NCBI RefSeq assembly: GCF_014652815.1
Contig: NZ_BMZN01000003.1
Coordinates: 141,429-205,428 of the forward strand
Source: Alcaligenes pakistanensis
GTDB lineage: Bacteria; Pseudomonadota; Gammaproteobacteria; Burkholderiales; Burkholderiaceae_B
DNA: 64,000 nucleotides
Direction: 5' to 3'
This document shows positions 9,015 through 17,135 of the stretch, in pieces. The stretch's first letter is position 1, and every line of letters starts with the position of its first letter. The position numbers and the translations under genes were made by a program. Below the pieces are notes generated by a model. The model had not been told where the DNA came from. It was given only the letters and a program-made list of their open reading frames with translations, and searched no databases.

Positions 9015-9836
9015 TCAAGCTCCCTTGGTGGCAATTGCCAGTGGTTCAGCCAGGATTGAAGCCGCATCGCCACCGCTTTGCTGAGACTGCGCACTGCTTT
9101 GCCCAGGTTCAGGACCGGGGTAGATACGCGTCAGATCATCTTCTGTCATCTGATCCGGAGCGCCGTCATACACCACCCGACCATGCGCCAGGCCCACGAT
9201 GCGATCTGCAAACTCACGGGCGTAATCGACCTGATGCAGGTTACAGACCACCGTAATGCCCAGCTCCCGACTGGCATCGTGCAAATAGCGCATCACCAGA
9301 CGAGCAGTTTTAGGGTCCAGACTGGCTACCGGCTCGTCCGCCAAAATAATGCGGGGGCGCTGCGCCAGCGCACGGGCAATACCCACCCGCTGACGCTGTC
9401 CGCCCGACAATGAGTCCGTGCGAGCCTGCGCTTTATGACTAAGGCCCACACGCTCCAGGCAGTCTTTGGCAAGGGCGATATCGGCACGGCTAAACAATTG
9501 CAGAATGGAACTCCACACCGGGACCGCACCCAAACGCCCCGTCAACACATTGCGCAGCACTGACAGGCGCGGCACCACATCGTGATGCTGAAAAATCATG
9601 GCAACCTGGCGTCGCAAAGCCCGCGTATCTTGTGCCGACATGGCATTGATACCCGCCACGGACATCTCGCCCGTATCCGCCTCGGCCAGCCGGTTCATAC
9701 AACGCAACAAGGTGGACTTGCCCGCGCCGGATTGGCCCAGCACAACCAGAAACTCGCCGGCTGAAGCATCCATATCCACACCGCAAAGCACCTTATTGCT
9801 GCCATAGCACTTGTTCAGGCCACGCAAACGGATCAT
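9015..9836 (-). CDS. phnC: Phosphonate ABC transporter ATP-binding protein
   Basis: The 273-residue ATPase shows Walker A (GQSGAGKST near 34), the Q-loop, the ABC signature LSGGQRQRVGIARAL (about 143-157) and Walker B IILADEP, all intact. FQHHDVVPRLSVLRNVL is characteristic of PhnC. The C-terminal 30 residues (SSAQSQQSGGDAA) are a low-complexity tail not needed for ATPase function. The gene overlaps the end of phnD by four bases (ATGA) and ends 2 bp before phnE. It energises phosphonate uptake. Confidence 0.94.
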   Translation of the reverse strand: MIRLRGLNKCYGSNKVLCGVDMDASAGEFLVVLGQSGAGKSTLLRCMNRLAEADTGEMSVAGINAMSAQDTRALRRQVAMIFQHHDVVPRLSVLRNVLTGRLGAVPVWSSILQLFSRADIALAKDCLERVGLSHKAQARTDSLSGGQRQRVGIARALAQRPRIILADEPVASLDPKTARLVMRYLHDASRELGITVVCNLHQVDYAREFADRIVGLAHGRVVYDGAPDQMTEDDLTRIYPGPEPGQSSAQSQQSGGDAASILAEPLAIATKGA

Positions 9837-10723
9837 TTCATGCTCCGCAGATCCAGGTTCAGCACTTTAGCGGTGTCACGCACTACGTTGTAGGCGGCAT
9901 CGCTGGTCGGCTGAAAGCCGTTGAGCATGCCCTGGTCACCCCAAGGTACATCTTTGATATTGGCCAGCGCCTTGGCGACTTTCTCTTTCACGCTGGGGTC
10001 CAGATCCTTGCGCCACACCATAGGCGACTCGGGAATATCGTTGGAGGACCAGACTACTTTCAAATCCCCCTCGGCCAATTGGCCTTTGGCGATCGCACTG
10101 GCGTAAATGCGGTCAGCCACCGCGGCAGCGTCCACCTTTTTATTGGCTACCGCCAAGAGGCTGGCGTCGTGCGAGCCAGAGAACACCACGCGGGAAAACA
10201 GCTCATCCAGTTTGTAGCCGTCATTTTCCAGACCAGCTTTAGGGAACAGATGGCCCGAGGTCGAGCTGGGATCCACAAAGGCGAACGTGCGGTCTTTTAG
10301 CTGATCCACATTGTCGATGCCGCTGTCCGTACGCACCACGATCAGGCTTTTATAAGCGCTTTTACCGGTCTTTTTAGTCACGGCCACGGCAAAGGCTTCC
10401 ACATCTGCCACTGAACTGGCCAGCACGTAAGAGAACGGGCCCAGATACGCCACGTCTAGTTTCTTAGCACGCAGGGCTTCAATGATGCCGTTGTAGTCGG
10501 TGGCCACAAAGGGTTCCACCTTCATACCGGATTCACGCTCAAGCTGCTCGATCACCTGTTTGCTGGATTCGATCATGGCTTGCGAATCCTCAGCCGGGAT
10601 CAAGCCAATGGTCAGGGTGTCCTGGGCTGCGTGAGCGGCAGTGCCAAACACGGAAAAGATAACAGTGGCGGCCGTCGCCGCGATGAAAGAGCGGCGGGCA
10701 GTCTGAAGTACGTTCTTGTTCAC
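9833..10723 (-). CDS. phnD: Phosphonate ABC transporter periplasmic binding protein
   Basis: The 296-residue precursor has a basic N-terminus with RRSFIAATAA followed by a cleavable signal (AHA near residue 33). The mature protein carries the PhnD signatures DYNGIIEALRAKKLDVAYLG and FVDPSSTSGHLFP, which build the phosphonate pocket. It is the first gene of the minus-strand operon and is divergent from a LysR gene, with 113 bp between their starts, the usual place for LysR control. Ligand preference within the phosphonates cannot be read from the sequence. Confidence 0.93.
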   Translation of the reverse strand: MNKNVLQTARRSFIAATAATVIFSVFGTAAHAAQDTLTIGLIPAEDSQAMIESSKQVIEQLERESGMKVEPFVATDYNGIIEALRAKKLDVAYLGPFSYVLASSVADVEAFAVAVTKKTGKSAYKSLIVVRTDSGIDNVDQLKDRTFAFVDPSSTSGHLFPKAGLENDGYKLDELFSRVVFSGSHDASLLAVANKKVDAAAVADRIYASAIAKGQLAEGDLKVVWSSNDIPESPMVWRKDLDPSVKEKVAKALANIKDVPWGDQGMLNGFQPTSDAAYNVVRDTAKVLNLDLRSMK

Positions 10724-10836
10724 GGCAGTCGTCCTTAAAGGTTGGAGGAGGAATGCCGATATCTTAAGAAGGTCACATTGCCTTCATATTATCGATTTAG
10801 GATTGAAAACATCAGTCATCTATAGATGGAGTCTAT
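10724..10836. promoter_or_regulatory. Divergent phnD / lysR control region with 12-bp palindrome
   Basis: This 113-bp gap separates the divergent starts of phnD and the LysR gene and must hold both promoters. A perfect 12-bp palindrome, CATCTATAGATG, lies at 10818-10829, eight bases before the LysR start codon. That position would suit autorepression. The rest is AT-richer than the flanking genes. No LysR box is proven. Confidence 0.5.
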
Positions 10837-11721
10837 ATGTCCGCCGCACGCCTAAGGGCTTTCCTTGCCGTTGCCCGAAATGGCAGTTTCAGCGCCGGGG
10901 CCCGCGCCCTGGGTCTGGCCCAACCCACCGTCACCAAACAGGTACAGGGCCTGGAGCAACAACACGATGTAGAGCTTTTTCATCGCCGAGGACGCGGCAT
11001 TGAACTGACCCAGGTCGGGCTGGCTTTGCTGCCGGTCGCCCAACAATTGGGAGCTCTGGAAATTGATGCCTTTAATCTGCTGCATGACAGCGGCAAGCTG
11101 CATGTGGGGCGTTTACGTATCGGCGCTGTGGGGCCGTTTCATGTAATTGAAATGGTGGAGGCTTATCACAAGCTGTTTCCGGGCGTGGATATCTCTATCC
11201 ATATGGGGAACTCGGCACAGGTGCTGGCCGATCTGGCCAACTACGCCACGGATATCGCTGTGCTGGCAGGGGCCTGCGAAGACCCGGCTTTTCATGCCGA
11301 GCATTACGCTAACCACGCCGTCATCTTGTTTGCACCGCTGTCACACCCGTTGGCCCGTCATGACAGTGTGCCGCTGTCTGCCCTGCACGATGCTCCGCTG
11401 CTGCAACGGGAGTCGGGCTCGACCACCCGCGCCTGCCTGGAAGCGGCACTGGACAAAGAAAATATACGGCCTCGTGCCGTCATGGAAATTGGCAGCCGGG
11501 AGGCTCTGCGCGAGGCCGTGGCCCGTGGTCTGGGCGTGGGTACGGTCTCCGAGGCCGAGTTCATTCCCGACCACCGTTTCAAATCTGTGCGCATCCAGGG
11601 AGATCCTGTTCGTACGGACACTTATCTTTACTGTTTGGCAGAACGCCGGGAGAGCCGAATGATCGGACAGTTTTTCACAGAAGCCTTAGCTTTGCGCAAG
11701 GAAATACATACGACCACATAG
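10837..11721 (+). CDS. LysR-family regulator divergent from the phn operon
   Basis: This 294-residue LysR regulator has an HTH at 1-60 (GSFSAGARALGLAQPTVTKQ) and an effector domain closely related to that of the LysR at 5218-6108, sharing SGKLH-GRLRIGAVGPFHV and IGSREALREAVARGLGVGTV. Its position head-to-head with phnD makes it the best candidate for the operon activator. It may sense a phosphonate or the absence of phosphate. The start is ATG, just after a palindrome. The family call is secure and the ligand is inferred. Confidence 0.87.
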   Translation: MSAARLRAFLAVARNGSFSAGARALGLAQPTVTKQVQGLEQQHDVELFHRRGRGIELTQVGLALLPVAQQLGALEIDAFNLLHDSGKLHVGRLRIGAVGPFHVIEMVEAYHKLFPGVDISIHMGNSAQVLADLANYATDIAVLAGACEDPAFHAEHYANHAVILFAPLSHPLARHDSVPLSALHDAPLLQRESGSTTRACLEAALDKENIRPRAVMEIGSREALREAVARGLGVGTVSEAEFIPDHRFKSVRIQGDPVRTDTYLYCLAERRESRMIGQFFTEALALRKEIHTTT

Positions 11722-11863
11722 ACTCATTTGTGAGTTTTAGGCTACTGTGCATGCAGAGGCCACGACAGTCAGTGGTGTACATTCATCCATTCGCTGCATC
11801 CCCGTATACCGGTATTAAGGCCCGTCAGTTCTGTTTGATTTACTCCCAGGGAGGACGAAGACC
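11722..11863. promoter_or_regulatory. Leader region of the acyl-CoA ligase with 10-bp palindrome
   Basis: This 142-bp gap contains the perfect palindrome ATACCGGTAT at 11806-11815 and a strong Shine-Dalgarno (GGGAGG, 11849-11854) nine bases before the ATG at 11864. The palindrome could be an operator for a fatty-acid or stress regulator. That is a guess. Confidence 0.35.
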
Positions 11864-13513
11864 ATGCTTGGCATGATGATGAATACCCCACTGCTAGTGT
11901 CATCCATACTGCGTCACGCAGCGAACTACCACGCAGACCGAGAAATCGTCTCGCAAACTGTCGAAGGCCATCTTCACCGATACACCTATACCGACATGTC
12001 CAAGCGCAGCCAGCAATTGGCCAATGCGCTCAAGAAAATGGGGCTGCACCACGGCGACCGGGTGGGAACCCTAGCCTGGAACGGCTACCGCCACCTGGAA
12101 CTGTATTACGGCGTGTCGGGCTCAGGGCTGGTGTGTCACACCATCAACCCACGTCTGTTCCAGGATCAAATTGGCTACATCATTGAGCATGCCAACGACA
12201 GCGTGCTGTTTGCCGACCTTAGCTTTGTACCCATTCTGGAAGCCCTGGCCGATCAGCTCTCCAAGCTCAAAGCCGTGGTCATCCTGACGGATGAGGAGCA
12301 CATGCCTCAGTCCGATCTGCTGCCCAATCTGCTGTGCTACGAAACCCTGATTGCCAGCGAGTCCGAGCATTTCGACTGGCCGGACTTTGATGAAAATACC
12401 GCCTCGGGCCTGTGCTACACCTCAGGCACCACCGGTAATCCCAAAGGCGTGCTCTACAGTCACCGCTCCACCATCTTGCATGCCTTTGCCTTGAGCATGC
12501 CCGATGCCTTAAGCCTGTCTGCCTCCGACACCATCACCCCTATCGTGCCCATGTTCCACGTCAACGCCTGGGGCCTGCCCTACGCGGCCTTGATGGTAGG
12601 AGCCAAGCTGGTGTTGCCGGGGCCGAAGCTGGACGGTGCCAGCCTGCACACCTTGTTTGAAAATGAAGGCGTCACCATGACGGCTGGCGTGCCCACCGTC
12701 TGGCTAGGGCTGTTGGACTGGATGCAGGCCAACAACAAGACATTCAGCACATTGCAACGTCTGGTGATTGGCGGCTCGTCCGCACCGCCGGTCATGATCA
12801 GCCGCTTCCATAAGCTGGGAGTTAAAGTGCGCCACGCCTGGGGCATGACCGAAACCAGCCCGGTTGGCCTGGCTGCCGCCTTGCTGCCCAAACACGAATC
12901 CTTGCCCGAGAACGAGAAGCTCAAACTGCTGGCCAAGCAGGGACGCCCGCTGTTTGGGGTGGAGTTTCGTGTCGATGGTGACAATGGCGAACCTATTACC
13001 CGCGATGGCAAGATGTTTGGAGCCATGATGGTGCGCGGCCCCTGGATTGCGGGCTCTTACTTCAATAGCGACGATACGTCCGCCCATACCCAGGACGGTT
13101 GGTTCAATACCGGTGATGTGGTCACGATTGACCCCGATGGCTTTATCCAGATCGTGGATCGGACTAAAGACGTAGTGAAGTCCGGTGGGGAATGGATCAG
13201 TTCCATTGAACTGGAAAACATTGCCCAGGCGCATCCGGCCATTAAAGAAGCCGCCGTCGTTGCCAAACCCGACGAGCGCTGGGGCGAGCGCCCCGTTCTG
13301 GTGGTGCAGTTGCAAGAGGACGCAAGCTTCACCAAGCAGGACATGATCGATTTGTTCAGCGAACAAGTATCCAAATGGAGTATTCCGGACGATTTGATCG
13401 TGGTGGAAGAACTCCCCCACACGGCAACCGGCAAGCTGCTGAAAACGGCCATTCGCAAACTGATCCAGGAAGATTTGGACAGGCTGGCGGCTGAAAGTAA
13501 AAATACTGGCTAA
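11864..13513 (+). CDS. AMP-forming acyl-CoA ligase (medium/long-chain, AlkK-like)
   Basis: The 549-residue member of the ANL superfamily activates a fatty acid to its acyl-CoA through an acyl-AMP. It has the P-loop YTSGTTGNPKGVLYSHRS (about 186-203), the A5 motif WGMTETSP, the A7/A8 motifs GWFNTGDVVTIDPDG and DRTKDVVKSGGEWISS, and the C-terminal catalytic lysine in TATGKLLKTAIRK. Length and motif spacing match AlkK and related medium-chain acyl-CoA synthetases rather than FadD. A good ribosome-binding site supports the start. It stands alone between a LysR gene and a pseudogene, so the substrate cannot be refined. Confidence 0.85.
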   Translation: MLGMMMNTPLLVSSILRHAANYHADREIVSQTVEGHLHRYTYTDMSKRSQQLANALKKMGLHHGDRVGTLAWNGYRHLELYYGVSGSGLVCHTINPRLFQDQIGYIIEHANDSVLFADLSFVPILEALADQLSKLKAVVILTDEEHMPQSDLLPNLLCYETLIASESEHFDWPDFDENTASGLCYTSGTTGNPKGVLYSHRSTILHAFALSMPDALSLSASDTITPIVPMFHVNAWGLPYAALMVGAKLVLPGPKLDGASLHTLFENEGVTMTAGVPTVWLGLLDWMQANNKTFSTLQRLVIGGSSAPPVMISRFHKLGVKVRHAWGMTETSPVGLAAALLPKHESLPENEKLKLLAKQGRPLFGVEFRVDGDNGEPITRDGKMFGAMMVRGPWIAGSYFNSDDTSAHTQDGWFNTGDVVTIDPDGFIQIVDRTKDVVKSGGEWISSIELENIAQAHPAIKEAAVVAKPDERWGERPVLVVQLQEDASFTKQDMIDLFSEQVSKWSIPDDLIVVEELPHTATGKLLKTAIRKLIQEDLDRLAAESKNTG

Positions 13514-13573
13514 CAAAAGAGACACGGAATCGCTGGATTAAAACTTTTAAGCCGGTTCCTTAAGCCAAGCGTA

Positions 13574-13624
13574 GAACTGCCCCCCGAGGGCTGGGATTGA
13601 TATCCAGCTTTCGGGGGGCAGTTC
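13574..13624. repeat. Long perfect inverted repeat (hairpin) between convergent genes
   Basis: Fourteen bases (GAACTGCCCCCCGA) are repeated in perfect inverse at the other end, with a second inner stem around GCTGG / CCAGC, making a 51-nt hairpin. It lies 60 bp after the acyl-CoA ligase stop and 120 bp before the pseudogene end, so it may terminate or protect the ligase mRNA. It has no T-run and is not a standard terminator. Confidence 0.5.
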
Positions 13625-13743
13625 ATTGAGGGAAGCATTTCTGTGGATCACGCTGAAAGCACAAAGACGGTTGAAGAAAGTTCGGGCTTACAAGCCCAGC
13701 ACCCTCTATGACTGAGTTGCTTTCAAACTAAACGTGCCCCTCA

Positions 13744-14401
13744 TCAAGGATGAGCGGGCGTAGCAATATCCCAAATGCTTTGATCGGCGTTCTCGCGTTC
13801 CCAAGCACGCACGGAAAAGCGGGCGCGGTTAAACAAGCGCACATAGTTTTCATAGCGAATCTTGTTGCCAATTGCCACTGGCAACTCGTCCAGAAAACCC
13901 TTCATCTTGGACAGATCGGCATGATACTGATCCGGGCTCATGACGCCGCCCGGTTGTACCGACGTAGGTGGGTCGGATTCAAAACGGTTACGCGTAAAAA
14001 TGACCACGTCCGAACCCCACAAAATCCGGTTCTGATATTCCTTGAAAAAAGCCAGCCATGCTTGCTGGGTAGACATACCCGGCTCTGGATTGAGCATATA
14101 GTCCTGCACCAGACCCCAAGAGATATCGGTAGACCAGTTCGGGCAGGCATCCAGCACACGTTTGACACTCGTGATGTGATCGCTGGTGGTCTGCGTTCAT
14201 ATAGCGCTGTGCATATTCTTTTAAAGAAATCCCTTGCATCGCATAGTTGGAGGCGTGGAAATGCACATCGGCATAAAGCTGGCTGGTATCCAGCTTGGGA
14301 TCCGCCGCCTGGGCCATGGCGCTGCTGTACAGCGCGACAGATGCGATAAGTGCCAAGCAGGAACCTGATGCAGCTCTTGCGAGAGGATGATTGCAAGCCA
14401 T
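13744..14401 (-). pseudogene. Amidohydrolase-family protein, internally deleted and frameshifted
   Basis: The N-terminal part (ATG at 14401) has a signal peptide (SSAMAQAADP) and an amidohydrolase metal-site start (LYADVHFHASNYAMQG), then loses homology after YMNADHQ. The C-terminal part continues in another frame from about 14185 (ITSVKRV, then LDACPNWSTDISWGLVQDYM, ILWGSDVVIFTR and a metal Asp). Together only some 215 residues remain, whereas intact enzymes of this family are roughly twice that. The central barrel strands with the catalytic lysine/histidines are missing. One deletion near 14185-14195 with a frame change explains it. The coding ends are still well preserved, so the event looks recent. 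Confidence 0.8.
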
Positions 14402-14699
14402 TCTTGTCTCCCTATCTACAAGTAGTATCGGAACCTATTACTTAGGCTTGCAAAGCATACCCATTTATTTATCCATAAATAAAAAAATAACTTATTTGAT
14501 TGTTAATTTTTAATTTATATTATTTTTTATAAATTTAAATTTCCATTATTAACAAACGTATAAATAATTAATAAAAATAAATTAAAAACTCAATCAGAAA
14601 ATAAAAATAAAAACTTTTATTAGAAATATAAACGGTATGGCAACTTAACACCCCCTCTTTACTGCCTGGACGAATCTCGCCGGAAATACTTCCCCCCTT
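14402..14699. other. Very AT-rich intergenic region
   Basis: About 300 bp separate the pseudogene start and the lysE stop. Positions about 14455-14640 are almost pure A/T (runs such as AAATAAAAAAATAACTTATT), in sharp contrast to the G+C-rich genes on both sides. I see no ORF, tRNA, transposase remnant or clean terminal repeats. It could be a silenced horizontally acquired remnant or an H-NS/MvaT-type binding tract. Confidence 0.6.
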
Positions 14700-15317
14700 C
14701 TACACCAGCGCCTTGCCGAACAGGAGAGACGCCCCTAAACCAAACAAGGCAAGCCCAATCACCCGATCAAGCAACAGCTGTCGGGACAGCAAGGCTGCCC
14801 GCAGTCGGGGGTTTGAAAACACAATCGCCACAACACTGAACCAGACCCAGTGGGCAAAAGACATAAAAAACCCATAGGCAAAATTCAGCCAAAGCGGTGC
14901 GTCAGGCTGGACCAGCTGGGTAAACGTCGCCACCACAAAGAGCATGGTTTTCGGGTTCAGGGCATTGGTCAAAAACCCCATCCCAAAAGCCTGCCAAGCT
15001 GTCGGCATATAGTCTGGCCCCCCATCAGTATTCACAGGCCTGCGGTTGCGAAACGACATAAAGCCCAGATACATCAGGTAGACAGCCCCGGCAATTTTCA
15101 TCAGCAAAAACAAGCCGGGCGATTGAGTAATCAGAATCGCTACCCCCAACACGGTGTAGACCACATGGACCTGCACCCCGGCTGCAATTCCCAAGGCAGA
15201 AATCAGTCCGATCTTGCGGCCAAACGCGTAGCCATTGCGCGTGACCATCGCAAAATCAGGCCCAGGGCTGATCACCGCTAAGATCGTGATAGTGGCAAAC
15301 GCCAAGAGTTCATGCAT
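14700..15317 (-). CDS. LysE/RhtB-family amino-acid exporter
   Basis: The 205-residue membrane protein has about six transmembrane helices and the family hallmark ISPGPDFAMVTRNGYAFGRK at about 16-35, plus GMGFLTNALNPKTMLF in the middle. RhtB/LysE proteins export amino acids such as threonine, homoserine or lysine. It is divergent from the LysR gene at 15632, which is probably its regulator in the manner of LysE/LysG. The substrate is not predictable from sequence. Confidence 0.88.
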   Translation of the reverse strand: MHELLAFATITILAVISPGPDFAMVTRNGYAFGRKIGLISALGIAAGVQVHVVYTVLGVAILITQSPGLFLLMKIAGAVYLMYLGFMSFRNRRPVNTDGGPDYMPTAWQAFGMGFLTNALNPKTMLFVVATFTQLVQPDAPLWLNFAYGFFMSFAHWVWFSVVAIVFSNPRLRAALLSRQLLLDRVIGLALFGLGASLLFGKALV

Positions 15318-15631
15318 TTTTAAAACAACCTTGATGTGTAGTAGTCGAAAACATGGGGCACTGAGTTCAAGAGCTGATTGTTAATGAAATTTTCCGGCAA
15401 GAAACCCATACCTATCTCTAAGACAAAACGTCCTTCCCCTGTTTATGGGAGCGCACCTTGCCGCGTTATTCCAGAGCAAAGGATTTATCATTTATCAGGA
15501 CAAGCCCAAGTCCTTGCCTTTGCACATCATTTTTCAAACTCAACACCCTTTTGGATCATTTCATTATTGATAATCCTGTGCTAATTTAAAAACGATAAAT
15601 CCAGTTTCTTTTCTGTGAGTTTTCATCGACC
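15318..15631. promoter_or_regulatory. Divergent lysE / lysR intergenic region
   Basis: These 314 bp separate the starts of the exporter and its presumed LysR regulator and should contain both promoters. The right half is AT-richer. A possible -10 (TAATCCT / TAATTTAAA) lies about 50-60 bp before the LysR ATG. I see no gene here: the 68-codon frame at 15378 has no ribosome-binding site or recognisable protein. Confidence 0.4.
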
Positions 15632-16489
15632 ATGCACATCCCCAGCCTTACGGCCTTTCGTTACTTCGATACTGCGGCCCAGGCAGGCAGTTTTGTACAG
15701 GCTGCTCATTTGCTGCACGTCACTCACGGGGCAGTCAGCCGTCAGATTCGGGCTTTGGAAGAGTCCTTGGGGGTGGAACTGTTTGAGCGGCGCAACCGCG
15801 CTGTATTTTTGACCCCTGCAGGCCGCCAGCTTTTGCATGTCACCGCCCCTATGTTCGAACGTCTGGAGGATGTCGTACACCAACTGCAGCAGACTCAGCG
15901 TGAACATGCCCTGACCGTTTCTTGCGAACCGACCATCGCCATGAAATGGCTGATCCCGCGCTTGGGAGATTTCCACGCCTCGCACCCCAACATCACCGTA
16001 CATTTGATGACTGCGGGCGGGCCAGTGAACTTTTCCAAAACAGGTATCGATCTGGCCATACGCCGCGACGACTTTCATTGGGCGGATTCGGTGTTTGGCC
16101 TGAAACTATGCGATGAGATGATAGGCCCCGTCTGTCGGCCCGATTATCTGCGAAACACAGAGGCGTCCCAGCAAGTCAGACTGCATAGCAGCTCCCGCCC
16201 CAAAGCCTGGGCAACGTGGGCACGACTGACTGGGCAAGCATTGCGGCAAGGAAGCAAGCTGGAACTGGAACACTTTTACCTATGCATCCAGGCCGCCCTG
16301 TCGGGCCAGGGCATCAGCATTGTGTCCAAACTGATGGTGGGCGAAGAACTGCGCAGCGGTCAGCTAGTTGCCCCGCACGGCTTTAGTAAAGACGGCTCGG
16401 CTTATTACTTGTTATCGCCCCAATCTCTGGATCAAAACCCACGCGCCCAGACTTTTGCAGATTGGCTTGGCGATCAGTTGGCTGGCTGA
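15632..16489 (+). CDS. LysR-family regulator, GcvA-like
   Basis: The 285-residue regulator has an HTH (FVQAAHLLHVTHGAVSRQIRALEESLGVELFERR, residues about 20-53) of the GcvA/TrpI subtype and an effector domain with MKWLIPRLGDFHASHPNI and GIDLAIRRDDFHW, both typical of that subgroup. Its divergent position relative to the LysE-type exporter makes exporter control likely. The start is the ATG right after the divergent region. Confidence 0.87.
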   Translation: MHIPSLTAFRYFDTAAQAGSFVQAAHLLHVTHGAVSRQIRALEESLGVELFERRNRAVFLTPAGRQLLHVTAPMFERLEDVVHQLQQTQREHALTVSCEPTIAMKWLIPRLGDFHASHPNITVHLMTAGGPVNFSKTGIDLAIRRDDFHWADSVFGLKLCDEMIGPVCRPDYLRNTEASQQVRLHSSSRPKAWATWARLTGQALRQGSKLELEHFYLCIQAALSGQGISIVSKLMVGEELRSGQLVAPHGFSKDGSAYYLLSPQSLDQNPRAQTFADWLGDQLAG

Positions 16490-16685
16490 CGTCAGACAGG
16501 ATTCCCAGTATCAAACCACTCAAAGCGATGCACCTGATACTCCCCGGAACACCACCGCCCCGGTGGGGTCACGTTCCCCACCATCTCTTGCGCAGAGGCA
16601 TTTACGAGGATTAAGGGTCTGCACACAAGGCCTATTGTCCTCTCTTGCTTACCCCAATCATTCAGAACGTCCCTCCACTATTCAA

Positions 16686-16702
16686 CAATCCTTGAATTAT
16701 TG
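16686..16702. promoter_or_regulatory. Candidate ArsR operator / promoter before arsR
   Basis: An imperfect dyad CAAT-N9-ATTG lies 12 bp before the arsR start, in an AT-rich patch with TTGAAT and TATTAT elements. ArsR repressors typically bind such dyads overlapping their own promoter and leave when As(III) binds. No known ArsR site is matched exactly. Confidence 0.35.
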
Positions 16703-16714
16703 TATTATCTGCTC

Positions 16715-17038
16715 ATGGACGAATCTCAAGTTATCCGCTCTCTGGCCGCTCTGGCCCACGAAGCCCGCTTACAGGTGTTCCGCGCTCTGGTCGTGGCAGG
16801 CCCTGACGGGCTGACGCCCGGTGCCCTGGCAGAACAGTTGGGCATCGCGCCAACCGCTCTTTCCTTTCATTTAAAGGAATTGAGCAACGCACAGCTGATC
16901 CACGCGGAACGGCAAGGCCGCAACCTGCTCTACAGCGCGACCTTCCCGGCCATGAACGATCTACTCGCTTACCTGACCGAGAACTGCTGCCAGGGACAGG
17001 CCTGTACCCCAAGCGCCCTTCCCTGCCCGCCGCGCTAA
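16715..17038 (+). CDS. arsR: Arsenite-responsive repressor, C-terminal-cysteine type
   Basis: The 107-residue ArsR/SmtB winged-helix repressor starts at ATG 16715; a TTG 15 bp upstream is less likely. The recognition helix region is IAPTALSFHLKELSNAQL (44-61) and the wing is HAERQGRNLLYSA. The classic helix-3 ELCVCDL motif is absent (GLTPGALAEQL is there instead). Cys91, Cys92 and Cys97, with Cys104 further on, lie in the tail (NCCQGQACTP). That resembles ArsR proteins that bind As(III) through a C-terminal cysteine triad. It heads arsRBCH and probably represses the operon. Confidence 0.88.
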   Translation: MDESQVIRSLAALAHEARLQVFRALVVAGPDGLTPGALAEQLGIAPTALSFHLKELSNAQLIHAERQGRNLLYSATFPAMNDLLAYLTENCCQGQACTPSALPCPPR

Positions 17039-17135
17039 TTCGTGGCCCGCCAGGGTGTAGCTCTTTCAGTATCTGGCTCAGGGCTTAAAGCCCCTCTCAT
17101 CCTTAACTCCAACGCGCTCCCCGGAATTGCCTGTC

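Noticed and set aside
14402-14699. Insertion-sequence or integration-site remnant in the AT-rich gap
   Set aside because: No terminal inverted repeats, target duplication or transposase fragments could be seen.
15378-15584. 68-codon frame in the lysE/lysR divergent gap
   Set aside because: Poor start context, no ribosome-binding site, and it would occupy the regulatory region between divergent genes.
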